Shown in pieces: positions 43,535 through 54,700 of a stretch of 64,000 nucleotides of DNA; positions within the stretch are counted from its first letter, which is position 1, and each line of letters begins with the position of its first letter. Under the pieces are notes generated by a model that had not been told where the DNA came from, made no database searches, and saw only the letters and a program-made list of their open reading frames with translations. Position numbers and translations under genes: made by a program. Location: NCBI GenBank assembly GCA_014843695.1, contig CM026402.1:14551374-14615373 (forward strand), in the 5' to 3' direction. This stretch comes from Archivesica marissinica. Taxonomy: Eukaryota > Mollusca > Bivalvia > Venerida > Vesicomyidae.

Positions 43535-44240
43535 TATGGTAAAAACGATAATCTCTCTCAGCATTCCTCTGGGAAAAAATAATAACGCAAGATAAAAATC
43601 ATCCAGTGTTGCATTATTTATTATAATTAAAGTAAACCTACGGGGCAAAATTTCGATAAAATTTAAGACAAGTGTTGGACTCTAAGTCTTCTCGTTGACG
43701 ACAAACATTGGTATACAGAGTTTGTGCATGCCATTAAACTAGTTCTACACATGACAAGAGAACCATAAACGCTCATCTGCAGGATTCGCGAGAAATCGAG
43801 AATAGATCTTTAATATGGCCGCTATATTGGATTGGAACCTACTAGTAATCACTGCAATACTCAAGGTCAACAAATGTGATGATGATGATCGAGCTTATTT
43901 ACCCTCGCCTCCGGCGAACCATGTGGGCGAGAGGTCAACAACTGTAGACAACCTCCTATACTAATACAGCAGATTAGATCAACTGAGGTTAAAACAACAA
44001 GATCTCTATGTTAATATACACAAATTGAGTTATTGAACACGACTTGTACACCTTATTTTTCATGAGATTTACCGGTATCAAGTGATGCACTGATTGGTTC
44101 TGGTTAAAGATAAATACAAACATGCCAAATTTTTGTGAATGCAGAAAGGATGATAATCTTTATCAAATATATACGCTAGAATAATTCAACCGGCTTACTT
44201 AGCTTCAGTGCCATACAGCGAGTGCGTGAACTGATATGTT
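43535..44240. other. Intergenic, no recognisable feature
   Basis: I see no coding signature, element end or repeat here. Confidence 0.4.
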
Positions 44241-44244
44241 ACAC

Positions 44245-44512
44245 GAGATACATGACTACTCCATCACACACATAGATGGGATATCGACTACTCCATCACA
44301 CACATAGATGGGATATCGACTACTCCACCACACACATAGATGGGATATCGACTACTCCACCACACACATAGATGGGATATCGACTACTCCACCACACACA
44401 TAGATGGGATATCGACTACTCCACCACACACATAGATGGGATATCGACTACTCCATCACACACATAGATGGGATATCGACTACTCCACCACACACATAGA
44501 TGGGATATCCAA
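44245..44512. repeat. Minisatellite, 32-bp unit, about 8 copies
   Basis: Unit CTACTCCACCACACACATAG then ATGGGATATCGA; a single CCA/CAT variant distinguishes the copies. Confidence 0.9.
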
Positions 44513-44565
44513 CACTTGCGAAGCATGATAGTTGTACAAAAGTGTGGTTCAAAAATATAGAAATC

Positions 44566-46925
44566 AAAGAGTCAACATGGATGCAGGCTAGCCCAGTCTT
44601 GCATCAAGAGTCAACATGGATGCAGGCTAGCTCAGTCTTGCACCAAGAGTCAACATAGATGCAGGCTAGCCCAGTCTTGCACCAAGAGTCAACATGGATG
44701 CAGGCTAGCTCAGTCTTGCACCAAGAGTCAACATGGATGCAGGCTAGCCCAGTCTTGCACCAAGAGTCAACATGGATGCAGGCTAGCCCAGTCTTGCATC
44801 AAGTCAACATGGATGCAGGCTAGCCCAGTCTTGCACCAAGAGTCAACATGGATGCAGGCTAGCGCAGTCTTGCACCAAGAGACAACATGGATGCAGGCTA
44901 GCCCAGTCTTACACCAAGAGTCAACATGGATGCAGGCTAGCTCAGTCTTACATCAATAGTCAACATGGATGCAGGCTAGCTCAGTCTTGCATCAATAGTC
45001 AACATGGATGCAGGCTAGCTTAGTCTTACATGAAGTCAACATGGATGCAGGCTAGCTCAGTCTTACATGAAGTCAACATGGATGCAGGCTAGCTTAGTCT
45101 TACATGAAGTCAACATGGATGCAGGCTAGCTTAGTCTTACATGAAGTCAACATGGATGCAGGCTAGCTCAGTCTTACATGAAGTCAACATGGATGCAGGC
45201 TAGCTTAGTCTTACATGAAGTCAACATGGATGCAGGCTAGCTTAGTCTTACATGAAGTCAACATGGATGCAGGCTAGCTCAGTCTTACATGAAGTCAACA
45301 TGGATGCAGGCTAGCTTAGTCTTACATGAAGTCAACATGGATGCAGGCTAGCTTAGTCTTACATGAAGTCAACATGGATGCAGGCTAGCTCAGTCTTACA
45401 TGAAGTCAACATGGATGCAGGCTAGCTTAGTCTTACATGAAGTCAACATGGATGCAGGCTAGCTTAGTCTTACATGAAGTCAACATGGATGCAGGCTAGC
45501 CCAGTCTTGCATCAAGTCAATATGGATGCAGGCTAGCTCAGTCTTGCATCAAAAGTCAACATGGATGCAGGCTAGCTCAGTCCTGCATCAAGTCACCATG
45601 GATGCAGGCTAGCTCAGTCTTGCATCAAAAGTCAACATGGATGCAGGCTAGCTCAGTCTTGCATCAAAAGTCAACATGGATGCAGGCTAGCTTAGTCTTA
45701 CATGAAGTCAACATGGATGCAGGCTAGCTCAGTCTTACATGAAGTCAACATGGATGCAGGCTAGCCCAGTCTTACATGAAGTCAACATGGATGCAGGCTA
45801 GCCCAGTCTTGCATCAAGTCAATATGGATGCAGGCTAGCTCAGTCTTGCATCAAAAGTCAACATGGATGCAGGCTAGCTCAGTCATACATGAAGTCAACA
45901 TGGATGCAGGCTAGCTCAGTCTTACATGAAGTCAACATGGATGCAGGCTAGCTCAGTCTTGCACCAAGAGTCAACATGGATGCAGGCTAGCTCAGTCTTG
46001 CACCAAGAGTCAACATGGATGCAGGCTAGCTCAGTCTTACATGAAGTCAACATGGATGCAGGCTAGCTCAGTCTTACATGAAGTCAACATGGATGCAGGC
46101 TAGCTCAGTCTTGCACCAAGAGTCAACATGGATGCAGGCTAGCCCAGTCTTACATCAATAGTCAACATGGATGCAGGCTAGCTCAGTCTTGCATCAATAG
46201 TCAACATGGATGCAGGCTAGCTCAGTCTTGCATCAAGTCAACATGGATGCAGGCTAGCCCAGTCTTACACCAAGAGTCACCATGGATGCAGGCTAGCCCA
46301 GTCTTGCATCAAAAGTCAACATGGATGCAGGCTAGCCCAGTCTTGCATCAAGTCAACATGGATGCAGGCTAGCCCAGTCTTACACCAAGAGTCAACATGG
46401 ATGCAGGCTAGCTCAGTCTTGCATCAAAAGTCAACATGGATGCAGGCTAGCTCAGTCTTGCATCAAAAGTCAACATGGATGCAGGCTAGCTCAGTCTTGC
46501 ATCAAGTCAACATGGATGCAGGCTAGCTCAGTCTTGCATCAAATCAACATGGATGCAGGCTAGCTCAGTCTTACATCAATAGTCAACATGGATGCAGGCT
46601 AGCTCAGTCTTGCACCAAGAGTCAACATGGATGCAGGCTAGCCCAGTCTTGCATCAAGTCAACATGGATGCAGGCTAGCTCAGTCTTGCATCAAGAGTCA
46701 ACATGGATGCAGGCTAGCTCAGTCTTACATGAAGTCAACATGGATGCAGGCTAGCCCAGTTTTGCATCAAGAGTCAACATGGATGCAGGCTAGCTCAGTC
46801 TTGCACCAAGAGTCAACATGGATGCAGGCTAGCTCAGTCTTACATGAAGTCAACATGGATGCAGGCTAGCCCAGTCTTTGTATCAAAAGTCAACATGGAT
46901 GCAGGCTAGCTCAGTCTTGCAACAT
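44566..46925. repeat. Minisatellite, 36-39-bp unit, about 63 copies
   Basis: Unit GTCAACATGGATGCAGGCTA then GC(T/C)(C/T)AGTCTTGCATCAAGA or TTACATGAA. The ACATGAA form is clustered at 45010-45480, showing local homogenisation. Confidence 0.92.
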
Positions 46926-47349
46926 ATTTCCATAACCAAATGAAGAGTAAGAAAGCAAACAACTTTGATGGATTTATGGTGGTCAACTTGACACAAGTTT
47001 ACACATCACTTGTGTGCATCCTTTCACAGCAATCTTTGAATCACTGACTTCAAAACAGGTTAACAATCTAGTACTGTACACAATTTTAAATACTTAACTA
47101 AGTCACTAAAACTCCAACTTTAACACTGAAAAGTCATTAACATGTAACATTTGATCCTCATTCACCATAGTTTCATACATGTTTACTCAACCGAGCAGTT
47201 ACAATTCATTTCTGTTCCCTATTTCCCTAAAGCATATCTAAACACATTCCCACATAGCACTTAATGCCCAACCAACCTCTTCCATCCAATAGTGTAAACC
47301 AAAATTCTTTTTCTATTTTTGTGCGTTTGTTTTGGGGTTTGGATTTAAA
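46926..47349. other. Intergenic, no recognisable feature
   Basis: Nothing coding or repeated is seen. Confidence 0.4.
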
Positions 47350-47640
47350 CTGACAGCATGTCATCCGATGACTTCCTGCTTTTACTGGCAGAGGAAGACA
47401 CTAGGTGCGCCTTCGCATAGTAGTTGAGGCGCGGGCTGGAAACCTGGGAAGATATCGTAGAGCCACTTCCCACTTATACTGGTGAAGGAAGCCCATTTGG
47501 GCGTTAGGTACGGGCGGGCACCCGTACAGAACCACCATATGCATGAAAGAAATGGAAACCTCTGGTAGGCTTCGAATCTACAGCAGTGAAGGGCAAGGGA
47601 TTTGATGCAGACAGCCATAACCGCTTAACAATGGATGTTC
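47350..47640 (-). mobile_element. SINE copy (same head family as 1-98)
   Basis: On the minus strand the head region GTTAAGCGGTTATGGCTGTC and B box GATTCGAAGCC precede a body with GGGTGCCCGCCCGTAC, related to 52495-52650. Confidence 0.6.
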
Positions 47641-47885
47641 CCTCCTTTCTGCGCACACCGTATTGTGTGAACATCTTGACCAGAGAAGAACCCACCCTCT
47701 TTCTGCGCACACCGTATTGTGTGAACATCTTGACCAGAGAAGAACCCACCCTCTTTCTGCGCACACCGTATTGTGTGAACATCTTGACCAGAGAAGAACC
47801 CACCCTCTTTCTGCGCACACCGTATTGTGTGAACATCTTGACCAGAGAAGAACCCACCCTCTTTCTGCGCACACCGTATTGTGTG
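47640..47885. repeat. Tandem repeat, 54-bp unit, 4.4 copies
   Basis: Unit CTTTCTGCGCACACCGTATT then GTGTGAACATCTTGACCAGA. Being a multiple of three it leaves frames open on both strands. It begins inside the SINE head. Confidence 0.9.
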
Positions 47886-48643
47886 GTATTACATCACTTG
47901 TTGAACCAAACCACCCAGTTGACCAAACATGTGCCTACTTACAATCATCAACACGTACGTGCCCACGTGCAAACCAGTGCCCAGAGAAAAGCTTACATTC
48001 TATGTCTGTACAGTTTTACATTATCACTACATCTAGACCATACCAAATCTTCTTTAATATGTAAAGAGAAACGCCCGTTCCTGCTACCCAGTACTGCACA
48101 TCATACTGATGCCTGGCCAGTTCAAACCTTGGGAAATGTGCTTGATGAATGGTCGAGATGATTATAATGAGGGTATGACATGAATCGCTTTGAGATGTTC
48201 GATGATGACTACGTTGTATAGTTAGTTCTCCTAGCTGCACGTTTTACCACCGTTTTTAAAAGAATATATAAACCCCATTCCATCGAGCTTAATTATTCGT
48301 CAATATCCTTTCCAACCCACTGAATTTCCTCAAGCTATAGCTTTTGAATGCATCATTTCAATTTCAAACACATAAAGACTACTTGCCTTTCAAATCTTAC
48401 AGTTAACATTTAGTTTGCTTCATTAACATGCCCGATTCTGATCCCGGGAGGAATCTAAATGATCGTGTCTCTCTGATGTTGTATTGAGATCCCATCAAAA
48501 GTGTATCCTACCAGAACACAGGTCCCGGGAACAGAGCAATCCATTTTACAATAACAATGAAACAAAAATCAATGACTCCGCCTTTCACACAATGACTGTT
48601 GCCTTCACGAAGCACATTCCCAATGGTTGAGAACTTGGTCACC
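47886..48643 (-). other. Probable 3' UTR and downstream of the Pur gene
   Basis: Follows the Pur stop codon on the minus strand. No AATAAA is seen nearby, so the 3' end is not placed. Confidence 0.35.
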
Positions 48644-48751
48644 TTACTGGCCACCGCTTTGTCCCCGGTCTATGAACTCTGACAACATGTCACGAAATCG
48701 CACCCATGATCTTTCTGGAATGGTGATGGATGTCCGATAGCTAGTACGAAC
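48644..48751 (-). CDS. PURA: Pur last exon (repeat III helix)
   Basis: Acceptor CATCCACAG; phase 0 start. It encodes [35 protein letters not shown] and TAA (48646-48644). The C-terminus is short, without the Gln/Glu-rich tail of vertebrate Pur-alpha. Confidence 0.9.
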   Translation of the reverse strand, partial: VRTSYRTSITIPERSWVRFRDMLSEFIDRGQSGGQ

Positions 48752-51700
48752 CTGTGGATGGACAAGGGCATTGTCTCAATGCATTCAAACAGCAGAATTG
48801 GTACAATCAAAACACAGCAAAATATTGTCAATTCACTTATGTCAAACTATTCACTGTGAACTCGTCCATATATCATGGACACAAGCATATATGGGAAGAC
48901 ATACCAGTATTTGCACTGAATATAATTAAATTCCTTCCATGTTGAACATAGTCGCACGGATGGACATTTTTCTGCAATTCAAGTGAGATATGGACATAAC
49001 ACCCCCCCCCCCACTATGTAATAATACAGGATCCTACCTCGAATATGAATGAATGACCCCCCCCTGTGTGTAAAAGCATGGGGGAGAGGTTATGTCCAGG
49101 GGAGGGGGGGTAATGAGGGGACTGTGTTCCACACTCCTTCAAAGGCCATAACTGTGGACAATATATGGGGATTGAGACAATATTTGGTATGATACAAGTC
49201 ATTATGGGGATACAGATATTCACAAAATGGAATGAGACTTCATTCCTATTGGAATCCATCGCCACGAGGGAGAGAGAAGAGGCGATGCGGAACTTATGTA
49301 CCTTACCTAAAGGCACACTAGCAATGGCTACCAGCTGGGAGCAAATTCCGTACCTTTCATGTCTGAGGCAACATTAATTAAGTATACCATGTCACATTAT
49401 GCAAATGGGACAAATTGACTATAAAGACAATAGTGAGACAATGAATTATATACCAGCTTCCGAGACATAGATTTACCCAGCGCATGAATTAAATACTAGC
49501 CTCTGAGACATGTAGATTTACCCCGCGTATGAATTAAATACTAACCTCTGAGACACGTAGATTTACCCCGCGCATGAATTAAATACTAACCTCCGAGACA
49601 CGTAGATATACCCTGCGCATGAATTAAATACTAACCTCCGAGACACGTAGATATACCCTGCGTATGAATTAAATACTAACCTCCGAGACACGTAGATATA
49701 CCCTGCGTATGAATTAAATACTAACCTCTGAGACACGTAGATATACCCTGCGTATGAATTAAATACTAACCTCTGAGACACGTATATATACCCTGCGTAT
49801 GAATTAAATACTAACCTCCGAGACACGTAGATATACCCTGCGTATGAATTAAATACTAACCTCCGAGACACGTAGATATACCCTGCGTATGAATTAAATA
49901 CTAACCTCTGAGACACGTAGATATACCCTGCGTATGAATTAAATACTAACCTCTGAGACACGTAGATATACCCTGCGCATGAATTAAATACTAACCTCTG
50001 AGACACGTAGATATACCCTGCGCATGAATTAAATACTAACCTCTGAGACACGTAGATATACCCTGCGCATGAATTAAATACTAACCTCTGAGACACGTAG
50101 ATATACCCTGCGCATGAATTAAATACTAACCTCTGAGACACGTAGATATACCCTGCGTATGAATTAAATACTAACCTCTGAGACACGTAGATATACCCTG
50201 CGTATGAATTAAATTTTAACCTCTGAGACACGTAGATATACCCTGCGTATGAATTAAATACTAACCTCCGAGACATGTAGATATACCCCGCGTATGAATT
50301 AAATACTAACCTCTGAGACACGTAGATATACCCTGCGTATGAATTAAATACTAACCTCTGAAACACGTAGATATACCCTGCGTATGAATTAAATACTAAC
50401 CTCCGAGACACGTAGATATACCCTGCGTATGAATTAAATATTAACCTCTGAGACACGTAGATATACCCCGCGTATGAATTAAATACTAACCTCTGAGACA
50501 TGTAGATATACCCGCGTATGAATTAAATACTAACCTCTGAGACACGTAGATATACCCCTCGTCTATTTGATCCAACATCAAAGTAAAACACTTTGTTCTC
50601 CACACGCATGTATTTGCTTTCAGGGAGGTCACTCTGCCCTTCTGTAATATATTGAAACACTTTAGCGTGTATAACTTTGATAATTATTTAAATGATTATT
50701 TAACAGAACCAATGTTTTTGAAATCCTAAATATGCGAGGGACAAACAATAAAGATCATTTGGTGGTTACCACCAACCTCTCATAAAGGGTGATGAAAAAC
50801 GTGAAACTGAATGTAATTTAGACAACAAGAAATGGTCTACAGACCAACGTTCATAGCATATGACCCTGTTTCTCCAAACTGTTGTCGGGCTGTTAATATC
50901 AATGCTGGCAATGGATGCACAGACACCATACACAACAATCATGGAACTCCAAACCAGCAACAAACATGGAACTCCAAACCAGCAACAAACATGGAACTCC
51001 AAGCCAGCAACACTCATGGAACTCCAAACCAGCAACACTCATGGAACTCCAAACCAGCAACACACATGGAAGTCCAAACATGGAACTCCAAACCAGCAAC
51101 AAACATGGAACTCCAAACCAGCAACAAACATGGAACTCCAAGCCAGCAACACTCATGGAACTCCAAACCAGCAACACTCATGGAACTCCAAACCAGCAAC
51201 ACACATGGAAGTCCAAACATGGAACTCCAAACCAGCAACAAACATGGAACTCCAAACCAGCAACAAACATGGAACTCCAAGCCAGCAACACTCATGGAAC
51301 TCCAAACCAGCAACACTCATGGAACTCCAAACCAGCAACACACATGGAAGTCCAAACATGGAACTCCAAACCAGCAACAAACATGGAACTCCACAGCAAC
51401 AATCATGGAACTCCAAACCAGCAACAAACATGGAACTCCAAACCAGCAACACTCATGGAACTCCAAGCCAGCAACACTCATGGAACTCCAAACCAGCAAC
51501 ACTCATGGAACTCCAAACCAGCAACAAACATGGAACTCCAAACCAGCAACAATCATGGAACTCCAAACCAGCAACACTCATGGAACTCCAAACCAGCAAC
51601 AAACATGGAACTCCAAACCAGCAACACTCATGGAACTCCAAACCAGCAACAAACATGGAACTCCAAACCAGCAACAATCATGGAACTCCAAACCAGCAAC

Positions 51701-54700
51701 ACACATGGAAGTCCAAACATGGAACTCCAAACCAGCAACAAACATGGAACTCCAAACCAGCAACAAACATGGAACTCCAAGCCAGCAACACTCATGGAAC
51801 TCCAAACCAGCAACACTCATGGAACTCCAAACCAGCAACACACATGGAAGTCCAAACATGGAACTCCAAACCAGCAACACACATGGAACTCCAAGCCAGC
51901 AACACTCATGGAACTCCAAGCCAGCAACACTCATGGAACTCCAAACCAGCAACAAACATGGAACTCCAAACCAGCAACAAACATGGAACTCCAAGCCAGC
52001 AACACTCATGGAACTCCAAACCAGCAACAAACATGGAACTCCAAACCAGCAGCAAACTTGGAATCTCATGAAATGTGAGGATTATAAAGCAAGCTTACCA
52101 TGATCATCAATTCCAAACTCATCGAGGAGATCTGTAAGCGCATCTCGGAACTCTATAAGCCCTTGCGCCGGGATAGCAATCTGTGACCTGGGTCCTCCCC
52201 TTTGTACTGTCTGTGCTACCTGAAATAGAATGCAAGAGACACCGGTTAAGGACAGCTTATACCCTGATCAGTAAGTAATCGGCTTGAATGTTGGAGGCGC
52301 ACAATGTACATACGGATGTCTCGGCAAATGGCATTGACAAAGTAAATGCGTTTGAAAAATATGACAAAGGCTCACATGGGTGAACACATGTGAATAATTA
52401 ACCAAAGCCCTTCACGGATTGCAATGTAAATGCCAAAAACGGGAACATCTGAATGTTAACTTCTAAAGGTAGGGATGTACCTGGGAATAGTTTGGCTATT
52501 GAGGTTTTAAAGTCGCACCAAAGGCTTTGGTCATACGGCGACTCTCCGGCTATTATTGTGGAGGAAGACCCCGGGTCAGTATTTCAGGCACAGACGGGCA
52601 CCCAGATAGAACCATCGACCTACCGAAATCCAGCTGGATAGCTTCTTCACATACCGTATTTTCTCGACTATAAGACGCAGATTTTTGACTCAAAAATCAA
52701 CTTCTAAGGGGTTGCGTCTTATAAGCGAGGTATACAAAAAAAATTAGAAAAAAATCTGTCCATCACCTCCGAAAATCGAACACGAAACGATAGAGACGCC
52801 ATTTTAATGGTCATTTTTCCGACCGTCACTTCTGCAGTCGTCAACAGATTCCATTTTTGCGTCTGTGATGCACAATCATTAAGTTGCTGTTTGGATCGTT
52901 CAAAAACGACAACACCTCTTCAAATATGTGTAAAATATCAATAAATACTTTTAAATTGATACGTTGCGACATTTTTATTTATGTTTCAAGACCGTTTTAT
53001 TTGTTGTGCCACCATTTTGAATATGTAATTGAATCGGCCTTATTCAATTCCGGTATACGGTACACCATAATTAGATTGACTACTCGTGCCCTGTGAATAA
53101 TGTTCACATACAATATTTAAACTTAATATAGTTTATAGACTTTCGATTATTATCTATTGATTTATTATTATTTACTACCGGCTCCAGTTTATTGTTAACG
53201 ACTCCGGTCGGCATCGACAGTCTGTATAATCAGTAATTGAGTAGAACAATTAGCCCCTTGACCTATTCAAAGCTACAAAACTGAGAAGTTTCCAATACAG
53301 TCGGCCTCTTAAGATATTTAATTGGTGTTTTATTTTATACATAACCATATGTACCTGTAATTGGCGACTTTAGAAGATGAATAGAACAATAAGAATTGAA
53401 ATGCAAACACAGACAGGCTGTGATAGACTAATTATCGCCAGTAACAGTACCCGAGATAATTTAGATTGACAGCCAAGACAACTGAGGCATTCATGTATGG
53501 TTAAAATTGATTGGTGTATGTATTAAGCGTGTTATATGGGGGCTGATCTTTATTTGATTGACACTTGATCGGGATAATTGAGTAATTAGTTGCAATAAAA
53601 CAATAAAATATGCTTCAAACGGCCTATTGTATTTATAATATTACTTCAAATATTGAATAGAAACAATCAAGTTGATGAAATAAAATTATAGCTCGTATAA
53701 TTAAAGATAATTGAAAAGTTTGCACTGTTTTGTTTATTTACAGAAACAATGATCAATGTTTCTAATACCTGTGTTTATCGACACCAAGATTGTCCCACAT
53801 CCGTGTAATAGCCAAATGTATCGTGAATGTTAAACTACATTATCGAGTCATTACAAGCAAGTACGGTAGAAACTTTTACCGAAGGTCTGTCTATAAACAT
53901 GTTGTGTACTGGCCGTTTTGGGTGAATAAGACGGCGATGCATAAATGTACTAAGCAATGTTATTTTAAATGGTTGGTATCGTAGTTTTACATCACGGTAA
54001 CATTCTGGTTTTACTCCCCATAACAGTTTTAATTGTCATATTTACCTGTGACATAGCATGCGTAAATAATCTCTATTACGCACGCAAAATCAGTGTCATG
54101 GTCGGAATAAAATCCTGCAGCTTGTGTATTCTGGCAAGTGTCAAACTGGCTTTGATGACTGTTGCTCTCGGGGATCATTTCCCGACGATAAAGAACGATT
54201 ATTATAATTTTAATGATCCAAATTTCAGTGTGATAAAAAGTTACGCTGATCTATATTGATTTTGTTTGATGCAAACATTCTGAGCAATTACGAGGCCCAC
54301 TTGTTTTGGTTATTAATTTACTAAAAAATTTTTTTAATTGTTTGGTTCTTCAAAATAGGTACTTTTCTACAGTTTTTGACAGCTTCCTGACCGAAAATTT
54401 GACTGCGTCTTATACGAGGGTCTCGGTAAAATCCACCATTTTGACCACCGGAATAGGGGGTGCGTCTTATAGGCGAGAAAATACGGTAATAATTTGATAT
54501 CCAAAGTGGGATTTGAACCTACAGCAGTGAGGGGCAAGTGGTTTGAAGTCAATGACCATAACCACTCGGCTCCGCTTGGTGAATAGTATGTGGCATATTG
54601 ATGTGAACACTTGTGTAAAATATCAACAATAACACAATGGGTTGCTATGGTAAAGCAAAACAAAGACAAATACGAACAAATACGAAGCCAAGGATCTGGG

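Noticed and set aside
47586..48161. 191-residue frame across the 54-bp repeat
   Set aside because: It starts in a SINE head, runs through the repeat and ends in the Pur 3' flank. It shows no conserved domain.
49563..52103. Frames of 312-423 residues ([12 protein letters not shown]..., [12 protein letters not shown]...) as repeat proteins
   Set aside because: Both are generated by minisatellites whose unit or block lengths keep frames open. The first is out of frame with the Pur exon it derives from, and the second is open in several frames on both strands.
53969..54259. Hydrophobic 96-residue frame as a membrane protein gene
   Set aside because: It lies within the TA-flanked element, has no family signature, and the AT-rich composition readily yields such frames.
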